Positions 19,843 through 29,906 of a stretch of 64,000 nt of DNA are shown here, piece by piece. Each line of letters starts with the position of its first letter. Position 1 is the first letter of the stretch. The notes under the pieces were generated by a model, which ran no database searches, was not told where the DNA came from, and saw only the letters and a program-made list of their open reading frames with translations. The DNA comes from Pectobacterium aroidearum (lineage in GTDB: Bacteria > Pseudomonadota > Gammaproteobacteria > Enterobacterales > Enterobacteriaceae): positions 3,472,001-3,536,000 of the forward strand of contig NZ_CP065044.1 of the NCBI RefSeq assembly GCF_015689195.1, read 5' to 3'. A program made the translations under genes and the position numbers.

Positions 19843-19872
19843 TGATTTAAGTAATGGCTGATTTAAGTAATG
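19843..19872. repeat. Short tandem repeat upstream of pgl
   Basis: The 14-mer tgatttaagtaatg occurs twice with a 16-base period, followed by a third partial copy. It lies in the 247-bp gap between the divergent genes pgl and the DUF4186 gene. Nothing else recognisable is seen there. Confidence 0.6.
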
Positions 19873-19941
19873 ATTGATTTATACGGCAGTGTCCGCACGT
19901 CCCTATTTTTGCATCGTTCATACTTTACGGACTTTTAGGTT

Positions 19942-20304
19942 ATGACCACGTTTGATTCGCTGTTTTCCCGGCTGTCGCGTTCCCCTTTCCGCCAGCGTTT
20001 TACGTTGGGTGCCAAAGAGAGAGACTATTGCTACAGCAAAGGTAAGGAAACGATCGCCACCCACGCCGCCGATTTTATCGCACACAGGCTGGCACCGGCG
20101 GATCCGGTCAATGATGGCAAACAGACACCGATGCGCGGTCATCCCGTGTTTATTGCACAACATGCCACTGCAACCTGCTGCCGGGAATGTCTGGAAAAAT
20201 GGCATCACATCGCCCAACACCAGCCGCTGAGTGACGAAGAGCAGCGCTATATTGTTGAGGTGATTCTGTACTGGCTGGAAAACGATTTGATTAGCAGGCG
20301 CTAA
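19942..20304 (+). CDS. DUF4186 family protein
   Basis: A 120-residue soluble protein. I place it in DUF4186 from the arrangement of residues around RGHPVFIAQHATATCCRECLEKWH and the C-terminal EEQRYIVEVILYWLENDL. It has a paired cysteine plus CxxC-like motif (CCREC) and several histidines that could bind a metal. No known function. It stands alone between pgl and tRNA-Ser. Confidence 0.7.
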   Translation: MTTFDSLFSRLSRSPFRQRFTLGAKERDYCYSKGKETIATHAADFIAHRLAPADPVNDGKQTPMRGHPVFIAQHATATCCRECLEKWHHIAQHQPLSDEEQRYIVEVILYWLENDLISRR

Positions 20305-20406
20305 AGGTGCAGCTATAACGAGTAAAGTAGAAAATATGACTGCAAATTGTCAGAGATAATCAAGAAGAGAGAGAAAGAATAAGAAAAGAAAGGTCGAGAT
20401 TGAAAG

Positions 20407-20494
20407 TGGCGGAGGAGTAGAGATTCGAACTCTAGAACACTTTCGCGTCGCCGGTTTTCAAGACCGGTGCCTTCAACCACTCGGCCACTCCTCC
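20407..20494 (-). tRNA. serT: tRNA-Ser (anticodon UGA)
   Basis: An 88-base gene on the minus strand with CCA encoded at its 3' end. The acceptor stem GGAGGAG pairs with CTCCTCC, the anticodon loop reads CTTGAAA, and the long variable arm (gacgcgaaagtg) is typical of tRNA-Ser. The T loop is GTTCGAAT. It reads UCA codons. The 270 bp to ybhA hold no convincing gene. Confidence 0.96.
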
Positions 20495-20764
20495 GCAATG
20501 ACGCGCACTATAAACAGTACGTCGCACATTGTAAAGCCGCGTTTTGGTCAATTGCTTAAAAAATAGATGATAAGCCGTTGAAAGTATACAAAATCGACAA
20601 TGGCGTTACCACACTTCGCGTTTGGCATGACTTCCCACCGCACGACATCTTTCGTCATCAAATGGATCTCAGGCACTTTTATCTCGCTGTTGTCTGTCTA
20701 TTTCTCGCCGCGTCCTTTATCGTAAGGCTCATTCGATATCCACATTTTTATTTGCGAGACAACG

Positions 20765-21586
20765 ATGACCTACCGAGTAATTGCACTTGATCTTGATGGT
20801 ACTCTGCTGAATCAACAGAAAAAAATCCTACCCGAATCTCTGAGCGCACTCGCGCTGGCCCGCCAGCAAGGTATAAAAGTGATGATTGTCACCGGGCGTC
20901 ACCACTCTGCCATTCACCCTTTTTATCAGGGATTGCAGTTAGATACGCCCGCCATCTGCTGTAACGGCACCTATGTCTATGATTACCAGCAGGGTCAGGC
21001 ATCGCACACCAATCCACTCTCAGTGGAACAGGCGAAAAATGTCATTACGCTATTGGAAGAATTTGATATTCATGGGCTGATGTATGCCGATGACGATATG
21101 TATTATCAGTACCCTACCGGACACGTGGTTCGCACGCTGGCGTGGGCGGCTAACCTGCCGGAACAACAGCGCCCGCGTTTTGCGCAGGTGGAAAATCTGG
21201 TGCGTCAAACGGAAGCATCGCACGCTATCTGGAAATTCGCGACCACGCACGCCGATGTCCCCACGCTGAACCATTTTGCCGCAGAAGTTGAAAAACAGCT
21301 CGGACTGGCGTGCGAGTGGTCGTGGCAGGATCAGGTTGATATCGCCCAAACCGGCAATAGCAAAGGCAAACTGCTCCAGCAATGGCTTGGCGAGCAGGGC
21401 ATCAGCATGAAAGACGTCGTGGCATTCGGCGACAACTTTAACGATATCAGCATGCTGGAAGGCGTAGGACTGGGGGTCGCCATGGGCAACAGCGCTGACG
21501 AAATCAAAGCGCGTGCCGATCTGGTGATTGGCAGTAATGAGGAACCCAGCATCGCCGATGTCATCCGCACCCGCATTCTGGCATAA
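20765..21586 (+). CDS. ybhA: Pyridoxal phosphate phosphatase YbhA (HAD family)
   Basis: A 273-residue Cof-type HAD phosphatase. The nucleophile motif DLDGTLL is at residues 9-15, motif II is VTGRHHS, and the C-terminal motif GDNFNDISMLEGVGLGVAMGNS binds the magnesium. E. coli YbhA (272 residues) dephosphorylates pyridoxal 5'-phosphate and some sugar phosphates. Cytoplasmic. Conserved neighbourhood with pgl and mod. Confidence 0.93.
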   Translation: MTYRVIALDLDGTLLNQQKKILPESLSALALARQQGIKVMIVTGRHHSAIHPFYQGLQLDTPAICCNGTYVYDYQQGQASHTNPLSVEQAKNVITLLEEFDIHGLMYADDDMYYQYPTGHVVRTLAWAANLPEQQRPRFAQVENLVRQTEASHAIWKFATTHADVPTLNHFAAEVEKQLGLACEWSWQDQVDIAQTGNSKGKLLQQWLGEQGISMKDVVAFGDNFNDISMLEGVGLGVAMGNSADEIKARADLVIGSNEEPSIADVIRTRILA

Positions 21587-21595
21587 CCAACGATG

Positions 21596-21640
21596 ACGCC
21601 ATCAGGCGAGTGAGTCGTACCTCACTTTGCCTGATGGCGT
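21596..21640. terminator. Bidirectional hairpin between ybhA and glk
   Basis: A 12-bp perfect outer stem (acgccatcaggc / gcctgatggcgt) with an inner stem (agtgag / ctcact) sits between two convergent genes. Short T residues follow on the plus strand. Confidence 0.75.
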
Positions 21641-21657
21641 TTGACTATCAAGCTGAC

Positions 21658-22623
21658 TTACAGCGCGTTGCCTAACACCTGTCTCAAGTAAGCGCCCGCC
21701 CCCATTAATCCCGGCTGTTCATGGGTAATCAGGTACACGGGGATATCCTGCATATAGCTTTTAAACCGCCCTTTGTCTTCAAAAGCCGCCCGAAAGCCGG
21801 AAGCTTTAAAAAACTCAAGAAAGCGCGGTACGATACCGCCCGCAATATAAACACCGCCAAATGTGCCTAAATTTAACGCCAGATTGCCACCGAAGCGCCC
21901 CATAATGACGCAGAATAACGACAGCGCGCGGCGACAATCCACGTCCGTATTGTTGACAGCACGCTCGGTAATATCTTTCGGCTCCAGCGCCTCCGGCGTG
22001 CGATTGTCAGATAGCACCACGGCACGGTAAATATTCACCAGCCCCTGTCCGGAGAGTAAACGTTCTGCGGAAACGTGCCCCAGCGACTGGCGCAATACCG
22101 CCAGAATGTTGTCTTCTTCGTCGCTATTAGACGCGAAATCCACGTGCCCGCCCTCACCCGGCAAACTAATCCATTGACCGGCAGCATGCACCAGATGAGC
22201 GACGCCTAACCCCGTACCTGCACCATATACGGCAACGGGCTTACCCGGCACAGGCTCTCCGCCGCCGAACTGGAGCAGACTCTCACTCCCCAACACCGGC
22301 ACCGCCATAGAAACGGCGGTAAAGTCGTTGATGACCTCAAAGTGGCGTAAACCCAGGCTCGCTTTCATTTCAGCGATGGAAAATGCCCAGGTGTGATTCG
22401 TCATTGCCACCCAGTCACCGGTAATCGGGCAGGCAATCGCGATACAGGCATCCTGCACCGAGACCTGTCGCGAGTCGAGATAATCCCGGACCGCCCCTTC
22501 CAGAGAAGGGAAATCCAGCCCGGAATAAGTTTCGATTTGCGACAGTTCGCCCGTCATAGCGTCACACAGCGCCAAACGCGTATTGGTGCCGCCGACATCG
22601 CCCACTAAAACAAAGTGCGTCAT
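21658..22623 (-). CDS. glk: Glucokinase
   Basis: A 321-residue kinase, the E. coli Glk length, that phosphorylates free glucose with ATP. The phosphate-binding motif [12 protein letters not shown] starts at residue 8, the sugar-contacting segments are NDFTA and PGEGGHVDF, and the adenosine part contains [12 protein letters not shown]. In E. coli glk is not next to ybhA, so this position is lineage-specific. Transcribed as a single gene against ybhA. Confidence 0.95.
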   Translation of the reverse strand: MTHFVLVGDVGGTNTRLALCDAMTGELSQIETYSGLDFPSLEGAVRDYLDSRQVSVQDACIAIACPITGDWVAMTNHTWAFSIAEMKASLGLRHFEVINDFTAVSMAVPVLGSESLLQFGGGEPVPGKPVAVYGAGTGLGVAHLVHAAGQWISLPGEGGHVDFASNSDEEDNILAVLRQSLGHVSAERLLSGQGLVNIYRAVVLSDNRTPEALEPKDITERAVNNTDVDCRRALSLFCVIMGRFGGNLALNLGTFGGVYIAGGIVPRFLEFFKASGFRAAFEDKGRFKSYMQDIPVYLITHEQPGLMGAGAYLRQVLGNAL

Positions 22624-23011
22624 TCTTCTTTTTCCCCCTCAAGCAAAGCAGATACCCGATCATTGCGCGAAAACAGCCGGCTACGCTATGGCGACACAAC
22701 TTTCTAGTGATAAGGATCCCATTAACGCCATTCAACAGCGTGCAACTCAAATCAGAAAGCATGCCGTGAAATTGTAGCCACAACAAGATGCCAGCCACTC
22801 AGGCAATAGAGCAGTAAAGCGTCTGCTAAAAGACCGCTATCGATGGGAGGAGGGGTTAATCAACGCACGACATCAGTGTGTGATTAACCGAACTTGGCAA
22901 CCCGTGCCTATTAATCACAAGTTGATGAAAGAAAGTCACGATTTTCCTGCCGATGGTCTAAGCCGTAACAGAAAAAAACCACCGTAACAGAAAAATCGCG
23001 TTTCTTCTCTA
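22624..23011. other. Gene-free stretch between glk and modC
   Basis: No coding region is seen. It contains the glk promoter side, an inverted repeat at 22854-22889 (ggttaatca / tgattaacc with inner cgcac / gtgtg) that could be the 3' end of the modABC transcript, and a short direct repeat (ccgtaacagaaaaa) at about 22964 and 22982. The hairpin lacks a T run. Confidence 0.55.
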
Positions 23012-24070
23012 TTACGCCGTAATGGATACACTCTTAACCTGCGCATAGAGCGTTTGCCCAGGATGGAGTGCGAGATCGTCCCGTGCCCACGGTGTGATAC
23101 GGGACCACAGCGTCTGCTGACCGACCGCGAGTTTTACTTCAACCTGTCCGTCTACATCAAGGTATTCCACCACGCTGGCACACAGCACATTACGGATACT
23201 GCTTTTTTCCGGCGGCTGTAGTACCAGAGAGACATCAGCAGCATTCACACGAATGCGCAATGCAGCATCCTGCGGCAATTCAACTTTACCGACCCACACC
23301 TGCTGGTCGCCTAATGCCAGCGCCGTCATCGCGTAATGCTCATGTTGAGCCAACACGCGCGCACTCAGAATACTGCTCTGCTCTTCTTTCGGTAACCAGG
23401 GGCGTAGTGCGCTGCTTGCCCATACCTCTTCCAGCACGCCCTGTGCTTTCACTTTGCCTTTATCGAGCACCACGACATGATCGGCTAATCGGACAATCTC
23501 TTCCAGACTGTGGCTAACATACAGAATCGGAATATTGACCTCCTTCGCCAGACGCTCCAGATACGGCAACAGCTCACGCTTTCTGGGCAAATCCAGCGAC
23601 GCCAGCGGTTCATCCATGAGCAGCAGTTCCGGCGCGGTGAGCAATGCCCGGCCAATCGCGACGCGCTGTTTTTCTCCACCGGACAACGTTCGTGGATAGC
23701 GATTCAGCAACGGTTCGATACCCAGTAAATTGACGATGTCATCGAACTGCGATTCCATGGTCTCAGCCATACCGTAACGTAAATTGCCACGTACGCGATA
23801 ATGTGGAAACAGGCGAGCATCCTGAAATACATAGCCGATTCGGCGCTTTTCCGGTGGAAGAAAAATACGCTGCTGCGTATCCACCAAGACATTATCATTG
23901 AGCACAATCCGTCCGCTATCCGGACGAGTCAGGCCAACAACGGCATTGATGAGCGAGGTTTTCCCTGCGCCAGACACGCCGAAAATCGCGGTAATCCCGT
24001 TCGCAGGCAGTTCAGACTGAACGCGAAGTTCGAGGCTACCCAACTGTTGATGAAAATCGAGTTGCAGCAT
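23012..24070 (-). CDS. modC: Molybdate ABC transporter ATP-binding protein
   Basis: A 352-residue ATPase that drives molybdate import. Walker A is GVSGAGKTS (from ~33), the signature is [15 protein letters not shown], Walker B is LLLMDEP, and a C-terminal MOP/TOBE domain (from about 290) binds oxyanion. The start at 24070 overlaps the modB stop (TAATG), so the two are translationally coupled; a longer open frame upstream overlaps modB and is rejected. Confidence 0.96.
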   Translation of the reverse strand: MLQLDFHQQLGSLELRVQSELPANGITAIFGVSGAGKTSLINAVVGLTRPDSGRIVLNDNVLVDTQQRIFLPPEKRRIGYVFQDARLFPHYRVRGNLRYGMAETMESQFDDIVNLLGIEPLLNRYPRTLSGGEKQRVAIGRALLTAPELLLMDEPLASLDLPRKRELLPYLERLAKEVNIPILYVSHSLEEIVRLADHVVVLDKGKVKAQGVLEEVWASSALRPWLPKEEQSSILSARVLAQHEHYAMTALALGDQQVWVGKVELPQDAALRIRVNAADVSLVLQPPEKSSIRNVLCASVVEYLDVDGQVEVKLAVGQQTLWSRITPWARDDLALHPGQTLYAQVKSVSITA

Positions 24071-24759
24071 TATCCCCCCAACCGCTTGCGGCTCCAGTTT
24101 GTTAACCATTCCGATGCCAACAGCGCAGCCAGCGACAAGACAATGGCAATGATACACAGCCTTGCTGCATCAGCCTCCGCACCGGGCGTTTCGATCAGGG
24201 TATACATCGCCAGTGGAATGGTTCGGGTTTCGCCGGGAATATTAGAAACAAACGTAATTGTCGCGCCGAATTCGCCAAGCGAACGGGCAAACGCCAATAC
24301 GGTTCCCACAACAATGCCGGGAAAAGAGAGAGGTAATGTAATGGTGAAAAACACGCGCCAGGGTGTAGCACCCAGCGTTCGAGCGGCCTGCTCCAGATGC
24401 TTATCGACGGCATCCAGTGACAGCCGAATAGCTCGAACCATCAGCGGGAACGCGACAATCGCCGACGCTAATGCGGCTCCGCGCCAGCTAAAACTAAAGC
24501 TGAAGCCGAACCAGTCATAGAGCCAGGAACCGATTACGCCGCGTCTTCCCATCGCCACCAGCAGCAGATAACCAATAACCACGGGTGGTAACACCAGAGG
24601 TAAATGGATAATGCTATCCAACAGCGATTTGCCGGGGAACCGACAGCGCACCAAAATCCACGCCATCAGTATCCCAAACGGCAAGCTGCATGCTACAGCC
24701 ACAACGGAAACCTTGAGGCTCAGCTCAACCGCCAGCCATTCGTAATCACTCAGCATCAT
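24070..24759 (-). CDS. modB: Molybdate ABC transporter permease
   Basis: A 229-residue inner-membrane permease with five or six helices. The EAA-type loop that contacts ModC is [21 protein letters not shown]. The length equals E. coli ModB. The ATG at 24759 overlaps the stop codon of modA by one base; the next codon is also ATG, so either could be used. Part of modABC. Confidence 0.95.
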   Translation of the reverse strand: MMLSDYEWLAVELSLKVSVVAVACSLPFGILMAWILVRCRFPGKSLLDSIIHLPLVLPPVVIGYLLLVAMGRRGVIGSWLYDWFGFSFSFSWRGAALASAIVAFPLMVRAIRLSLDAVDKHLEQAARTLGATPWRVFFTITLPLSFPGIVVGTVLAFARSLGEFGATITFVSNIPGETRTIPLAMYTLIETPGAEADAARLCIIAIVLSLAALLASEWLTNWSRKRLGG

Positions 24760-25529
24760 TAACGTGGCGCGAAGCCATAGCGTTTAAATACGGCTGCTGC
24801 TTCCGGCGTTTTCAGGTAGTCATAAAAACCGCTAACCGCTGGGTTTTTATGTTCTCTTACTATCGCCATCGGATATTCAACAGGCTTATGGCTCGTTGCC
24901 GGGAACGTACCAACAACCTTAACTTTGTCGCTGGCAACCGCGTCAGAACCGTAAACGATGCCCAGAGGCGCTTCTTCACGTTCCACCAGCGCCATTGCTG
25001 CACGCACGTTGTTCGCACGCGCCATCAGCGGGGAGAGTTCATCCCAGGCTTTCAGATTCTGTAACGCTTCTTTGGCATAGATGCCGGCAGGCACATGATC
25101 CGGGTCGCCAACAGCCAGACGTCCGCCTTTCAGCAGGCTTTTCCAGTCAGTTTTATCGTCAATGTTGATATCTTTCTGCGCACTCGCCTTCGGCGCAATC
25201 ACCACTAGCTCATTACCCAGCAGCGTGTGACGCGTGGCGGTATCCATCAGGTTTTTGTCCTGCGCGTAGTCCATCCACTGCTGGTCAGCAGAAATGAACA
25301 GATCGGCAGGCGCACCTTGCTCAATCTGACGTGCCAGTGTTGAAGAGGATGCGTAAGACGCCACGACGGCAACGTTTTTCTCTTTCTGATATTGCGTGGC
25401 GATTTCCTGCAACGCATTCGTCAATGATGCGGCGGCAAACACAGTAACTTTATCTTCTGCTGCCGCAGGCAGCGCCATTCCTGCACTGAGGGTCAGTGCG
25501 GCAAACCATTTTAACCATTGCTGCTTCAT
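24759..25529 (-). CDS. modA: Molybdate-binding periplasmic protein
   Basis: A 256-residue exported protein with a signal peptide ending ALPAAA (residues ~1-24). The mature protein begins EDKVTVFAAASLTNAL, whose serine contacts molybdate, and contains SYASSSTLARQIEQGAPADLFISAD. AGGAGA lies before the ATG at 25529; the frame extends 21 codons upstream, but there the sequence crosses the operator and is not a signal peptide. First gene of modABC, with a ModE box just upstream. Confidence 0.96.
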   Translation of the reverse strand: MKQQWLKWFAALTLSAGMALPAAAEDKVTVFAAASLTNALQEIATQYQKEKNVAVVASYASSSTLARQIEQGAPADLFISADQQWMDYAQDKNLMDTATRHTLLGNELVVIAPKASAQKDINIDDKTDWKSLLKGGRLAVGDPDHVPAGIYAKEALQNLKAWDELSPLMARANNVRAAMALVEREEAPLGIVYGSDAVASDKVKVVGTFPATSHKPVEYPMAIVREHKNPAVSGFYDYLKTPEAAAVFKRYGFAPR

Positions 25530-25549
25530 TCTTGTCTCCTGACAATTAT

Positions 25550-25573
25550 CGTTGTGTAAATAATGATATAACG
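25550..25573 (-). promoter_or_regulatory. ModE-molybdate operator of modABC
   Basis: A 24-bp inverted repeat with halves CGTTGTG and ATATAACG, 21 bp before the modA start codon. Spacing and half-sites match the E. coli modA operator that I recall, and 18 of 24 positions equal the site before fdnG at 9770. ModE with bound molybdate is known to repress modA from such a site. Confidence 0.82.
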
Positions 25574-25611
25574 AATCATAAAGCAGTGTCATGCGCTTTA
25601 AAGAGGTAGAT

Positions 25612-25737
<126 letters not shown>

Positions 25738-25743
25738 AGGGAG

Positions 25744-25776
25744 TAGAAAAGAAATGTCCGGCCAAAAGCCGGACAT
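25744..25776 (-). terminator. Intrinsic terminator of acrZ
   Basis: A 9-bp stem (atgtccggc / gccggacat, plus-strand reading) with a 5-base loop; on the minus strand it runs into TTCTTTTC. It is 22 bp past the acrZ stop. Confidence 0.8.
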
Positions 25777-25798
25777 CAAAATAAGAAAGGATCGTGAA

Positions 25799-25954
25799 TC
25801 AATGCTGATTCTTTGCGCGCTGACCGTCAGAATGACCGATGCGGGACAACACGTTAAACACTTCGCCCAGGCAATAAATTGCGCCCATGATAACCACCAT
25901 CATCACAGGAACCATGGCAACTGCAAACAGCAGGCTCTTCAACAACTCCAACAT
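25799..25954 (-). CDS. acrZ: AcrZ, small membrane regulator of the AcrAB-TolC pump
   Basis: A 51-residue single-span inner-membrane protein; E. coli AcrZ has 49 residues and begins with the same MLELLKSL. The helix runs through about residues 8-30, followed by [11 protein letters not shown]. Family knowledge: AcrZ binds AcrB and changes its drug range. The start at 25954 has an AGG-type ribosome-binding site. It is bracketed by two ERIC copies; the one upstream ends or begins only about 45 bp from the ATG, so its promoter or leader may lie within ERIC DNA. It sits between modA and modE as in E. coli. Confidence 0.93.
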   Translation of the reverse strand: MLELLKSLLFAVAMVPVMMVVIMGAIYCLGEVFNVLSRIGHSDGQRAKNQH

Positions 25955-25999
25955 GCTTACCTCACTTATTGCAACGGTTACCGCTACTTTAGCTCGTCT

Positions 26000-26122
26000 A
26001 TACCCGTCATACTTCAAGCTGCTTGTGCGTTGGCGTCCTTACTCACCCCAGTCACTTACTTGTGTAAGCTCCTGGGGATTCGCGCGATTGCCGCCTTCAC
26101 GCAACCCGAATTATCTAGGGTA
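26000..26122 (+). repeat. ERIC element, copy 3
   Basis: Begins tacccgtcatacttcaagct, has the near-perfect core tcaccccagtcacttacttg and gtaagctcctggggattcgc, and ends cgaattatctagggta. It is the closest of the three to the published ERIC core and lies in the acrZ-modE divergent promoter region. Confidence 0.92.
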
Positions 26123-26274
26123 AAATGTGCTATTTCACTGTAAACCGAGATCGTCGTAATTGCCACGTAGTCTACCGCAGTAATAGAAAATAGTGCGTCT
26201 ATTTGTGCGATTTGCCCCTGATGAAGAAAATAGCGACAATACAGAGAATTAAACTCACCGACGGTGCTCTCATT

Positions 26275-27066
26275 ATGCAGGCTGAAATTCTTCTCACCCT
26301 GAAACTCCAACAGCGTTTATTCGCCGACCCGCGGCGTATTGAATTGCTCAAGCAAATTCGTCATACCGGCTCAATCAGCCAGGGTGCCAAGCTGGCGGGG
26401 ATTAGCTATAAAAGCGCATGGGATGCCATCAATGAGATGAACCAACTAGCCGAGCAGACCATCGTCGAACGTATGACCGGTGGTAAAGGCGGCGGCGGCG
26501 CGCAGCTCACCCGCTACGGCGAACGCCTTCTCCAACTGTACGATTTGCTCGCGCAGATTCAGCAAAAAGCCTTTGATGTCTTGCAGGAAGACGGGCTGCC
26601 GTTGGATAGCCTGCTGGCAGCTATCGCGCGTTTCTCACTGCAAACCAGCGCACGCAACCAGTTTTTTGGAACCGTGCTCGCACGCGGTGAAGAACAAGTG
26701 CAACAACATCTGGATATTTTACTTGCCGATGGTAAAACAACGATCAGCGCACTGATTACGCAGCAAAGCGCCGAACGTCTGCAATTACAGAAAGGAAAAG
26801 AGGTGCTTGCGCTGATTAAAGCACCGTGGATCGATGTGTACGCCGCCACATCCACGGTACCCACCGTTGATAACGTCTTGCCCGGGCGAATTAAAGCCAT
26901 TCAGCACGGTGTAGAAAACAGTGAAGTTCTGATTACGCTGACAGGGGGAGAAACCCTATGTGCGATGGTGCCGAATGCCTTACTTGAGCAGCAAAAGTTG
27001 CAACTGGGAACAGACGCGAAGGCCTGTTTCAAGGCCGACAGGGTTATCATCGCCACGCTTTGCTAA
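26275..27066 (+). CDS. modE: ModE, molybdate-dependent transcription regulator
   Basis: A 263-residue regulator (E. coli 262). The N-terminal winged helix-turn-helix covers residues ~20-85, with the recognition part GSISQGAKLAGISYKSAWDAI. Two C-terminal molybdate-binding (MOP/TOBE) repeats follow, each starting like SARNQFFGTV. As a Mo-bound dimer it represses modA and activates molybdoenzyme genes. The start at 26275 (MQAEILL) is chosen by family length. Sites it could bind lie before modA and fdnG in this window. Confidence 0.96.
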   Translation: MQAEILLTLKLQQRLFADPRRIELLKQIRHTGSISQGAKLAGISYKSAWDAINEMNQLAEQTIVERMTGGKGGGGAQLTRYGERLLQLYDLLAQIQQKAFDVLQEDGLPLDSLLAAIARFSLQTSARNQFFGTVLARGEEQVQQHLDILLADGKTTISALITQQSAERLQLQKGKEVLALIKAPWIDVYAATSTVPTVDNVLPGRIKAIQHGVENSEVLITLTGGETLCAMVPNALLEQQKLQLGTDAKACFKADRVIIATLC

Positions 27067-27109
27067 CATTTACCAACATTGCTTATCGCCGACTGACGAA
27101 GGATAGAAA

Positions 27110-28585
27110 ATGTCATTGTTGAAAATCACGCAGGGACTATTTCGTCTCAGCGATACCCGCATGCTGCATCTGGACGAACTGGCGCTCGACGAAAACCAGT
27201 GCTGGGCCTTTGTCGGGGCCAACGGAAGTGGTAAATCGGCGCTGGCGCGGGCGCTATCCGGTGAACTGCCACTATTGCGTGGTGAACGAACAACGGGATT
27301 CCAACGCCCCGTTCGTCTGTCGTTTGAACAATTACAAAAACTGGTTTCCGACGAATGGCAACGCAATAACACCGATCTACTAAGTGAAGGTGAAGATGAC
27401 ACCGGTCGCACAACGGCAGAGGTGATTCAGGACAGCCTCAATGACCCCACACGTTGCCAACAGCTGGCGCAGCAGTTTGGTATTGCACATTTGCTGGAGC
27501 GCCGTTTCAAGTACCTCTCTACGGGGGAAACCCGTAAGGCGATGCTGTGTCAGGCACTGATGACCCAGCCCGACTTGCTGATTCTCGATGAACCTTTTGA
27601 TGGGCTGGACGTTGCCTCACGTCAGCAGCTTGCCGATGAGCTGCGGAAACTAGCTGGCACGGGTTATACACTGGTGCTTATTCTCAATCGCTTTGACGAC
27701 ATCCCTGACTTTATCAACCATGTTGGTGTACTGGCAGACTGTACGCTGACCCGTCTCGGCGAGCGTGAAACGATCCTCTCAGAAGCGCTGGTGGCTCAGC
27801 TCGCGTTTAGTGAAAAACTGTCGGGGAGCTCACTGCCAGAACCCGAAGATCCACAGCGATATATGACACTTCCCGCTAATGAAGCACGCATTCAGTTGCG
27901 TAACGGCGTGGTGCAGTATAACGATCGCCCTATTCTGCATGAGCTGACATGGGAAGTGCTACCTGGACAACATTGGCAGATTGTCGGCCCTAATGGTGCA
28001 GGAAAATCGACGCTGCTGAGTCTGATTACCGGCGATCATCCACAAGGCTACAGTAACGATCTCACGCTATTTGGCCGCAAACGCGGCAGCGGGGAAACCA
28101 TCTGGGATATCAAGCGCCACATCGGCTACGTCAGCAGCAGTTTCCATCTGGATTACCGCGTCAGCACCAGCGTGCGCAACGTTATCCTGTCTGGCTTCTT
28201 TGATTCTATCGGTATTTATCAGGCCGTTTCCGACCGTCAGCGTCATCTGACCGAACAGTGGCTCACCTTGCTTGGGCTTAATGGCGCGATCGCCGATACG
28301 CCATTTCAGTCGCTCTCCTGGGGTCAGCAGCGTCTGACGCTGATTGCTCGCGCATTAGTCAAGCACCCTGCCCTACTCATTCTTGATGAACCCCTACAGG
28401 GGCTTGATCCGCTCAATCGCCAACTGGTGCGCCGCTGGCTGGATATTCTGATTGGAGAGGGCGAAACACAGCTTCTCTTTGTCTCTCACCACGCGGAAGA
28501 CGCGCCTGAATGCATCACGCACCGGCTCACTTTCGTCCCGCACAACGACATCTATCGCTACCAGATTGATGAGTTATGTAAATAA
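27110..28585 (+). CDS. modF: ModF, double-ATPase protein linked to molybdate
   Basis: A 491-residue protein with two tandem ABC ATPase modules (E. coli ModF 490). Walker A motifs are GANGSGKSAL (from ~34) and GPNGAGKSTL (from ~290); signatures are YLSTGETRK and LSWGQQRLTL; Walker B motifs LLILDEP occur twice. It has no membrane segment and its role is not settled, though it is always with modE. 43 bp after modE, so cotranscribed. Confidence 0.95.
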   Translation: MSLLKITQGLFRLSDTRMLHLDELALDENQCWAFVGANGSGKSALARALSGELPLLRGERTTGFQRPVRLSFEQLQKLVSDEWQRNNTDLLSEGEDDTGRTTAEVIQDSLNDPTRCQQLAQQFGIAHLLERRFKYLSTGETRKAMLCQALMTQPDLLILDEPFDGLDVASRQQLADELRKLAGTGYTLVLILNRFDDIPDFINHVGVLADCTLTRLGERETILSEALVAQLAFSEKLSGSSLPEPEDPQRYMTLPANEARIQLRNGVVQYNDRPILHELTWEVLPGQHWQIVGPNGAGKSTLLSLITGDHPQGYSNDLTLFGRKRGSGETIWDIKRHIGYVSSSFHLDYRVSTSVRNVILSGFFDSIGIYQAVSDRQRHLTEQWLTLLGLNGAIADTPFQSLSWGQQRLTLIARALVKHPALLILDEPLQGLDPLNRQLVRRWLDILIGEGETQLLFVSHHAEDAPECITHRLTFVPHNDIYRYQIDELCK

Positions 28586-28783
28586 CGCCTAAAAACAGGG
28601 ATGATAACGCTACCACAAAATAAAATGTAGGGTAGAAAGCCGAGCTCATTTACACTGTAGTCTACGCTTCACTAAGTTTATTCGTAAATAAACCATCGAT
28701 AACAGAGGCGGATTTTCGCTGTAGATCACCTTTTTCAGCATCTAGCCATGTTATTTTGCAGCATTGCGATAATAGAGGTCATT

Positions 28784-29803
28784 ATGAACGTTCTTGTCAC
28801 AGGTGGTAGCGGTTACATAGGAAGTCATACTTGCGTACAATTGTTGGCTGCCGGGCACACTCCCGTCATTCTTGATAACTTGTGCAACAGCAAGGCCAGC
28901 GTCGTTAAAACCATTACACGTTTAACCGACAAAACGCCTATTTTTTATCAGGGAGATATCCGCGACAGCGCACTGCTGGACGACATTTTCGCTAAGCATT
29001 CAATTGATTCCGTCATTCACTTTGCCGGTTTAAAAGCTGTGGGGGAATCGGTACGTGAACCGCTGAGTTATTATGATAATAACGTCTACGGCACGCTTGT
29101 GCTGGTTGAGGCAATGAAGAAAGCAGGCGTGAAAAACCTGATTTTTAGCTCCTCCGCCACCGTCTATGGCGATCAACCACGCACGCCCTATCAGGAAAGT
29201 TTCCCCACGGGGCACCCTGCCAGCCCCTATGGCCGCAGCAAGCTGATGGTCGAGCAAATCCTGCAAGACTTACAGCATGCAGAGCCAGAATGGAGTATTA
29301 CGCTGTTGCGTTATTTCAACCCGGTTGGCGCACATCCATCAGGTGAAATGGGCGAAGATCCGCAAGGCGTGCCCAATAACCTGATGCCTTACATCGCTCA
29401 GGTTGCCGTCGGGCGTCGTGACTCTCTGGCAATCTTCGGTAATGACTATCCTACCGTTGACGGTACTGGCGTACGCGATTACATCCATGTCGTCGATCTT
29501 GCTGACGGTCATATCGCCGCCATGAACACGCTGCAAAATCGTGCTGGCGTACACATTTATAACCTGGGTGCTGGCGTAGGCTACAGTGTATTACAGGTCG
29601 TTGAAGCCTTTAGTCAGGCTTGTGGTAAACCCGTCGCTCACCATTTTTCCCCACGTCGACAGGGCGATCTGCCTGCTTATTGGGCGGATGCAGAACGTGC
29701 AGCGAAAGATCTTAACTGGCGAGTCACACGCTCATTGCAAGAAATGGCGCAAGACACCTGGCGCTGGCAATCCAACCACCCCAACGGGTACGAAGAAGCG
29801 TAA
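28784..29803 (+). CDS. galE: UDP-glucose 4-epimerase
   Basis: A 339-residue short-chain dehydrogenase-type epimerase that interconverts UDP-galactose and UDP-glucose. NAD-binding GGSGYIGSH starts at residue 7, the catalytic pair is SSSATVYG and YGRSK, and GGTGVRDYIHVVDLA-like residues follow. The start at 28784 has GAGG in front. The 198-bp leader contains an AT-rich inverted repeat (gttta...aaac at 28676-28693) but no clear GalR operator. galT and galK do not follow. Confidence 0.95.
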   Translation: MNVLVTGGSGYIGSHTCVQLLAAGHTPVILDNLCNSKASVVKTITRLTDKTPIFYQGDIRDSALLDDIFAKHSIDSVIHFAGLKAVGESVREPLSYYDNNVYGTLVLVEAMKKAGVKNLIFSSSATVYGDQPRTPYQESFPTGHPASPYGRSKLMVEQILQDLQHAEPEWSITLLRYFNPVGAHPSGEMGEDPQGVPNNLMPYIAQVAVGRRDSLAIFGNDYPTVDGTGVRDYIHVVDLADGHIAAMNTLQNRAGVHIYNLGAGVGYSVLQVVEAFSQACGKPVAHHFSPRRQGDLPAYWADAERAAKDLNWRVTRSLQEMAQDTWRWQSNHPNGYEEA

Positions 29804-29861
29804 CGGCGTTTTTTACGTCAGATGACACATTAGGGGAAGATAAGCAGAGCTGATTCAGGCC

Positions 29862-29906
29862 GCTGACAAACCCATTTACGGAACGAGAATGGCGTACTTT
29901 GTCAGC
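29862..29906. repeat. Inverted repeat between galE and galM
   Basis: gctgacaaa at 29862-29870 and its complement tttgtcagc at 29898-29906, with an inner pair ccatt / aatgg. It forms a 45-base hairpin where galT and galK would lie in E. coli. It could be a leader structure or a leftover of a rearrangement. Confidence 0.6.

Noticed and set aside
20578-20790. A 70-residue frame with a hydrophobic segment before ybhA
   Set aside because: It starts with TTG without a good ribosome-binding site and overlaps the start of ybhA in another frame.
24071-24157. A longer modC start
   Set aside because: It would overlap modB by 87 bp, while the TAATG junction at 24070 gives the family length and start sequence.
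28586-28783. A GalR operator before galE
   Set aside because: The AT-rich inverted repeat at 28676-28693 lacks the central CG and the outer GTG/CAC bases of the GalR consensus.
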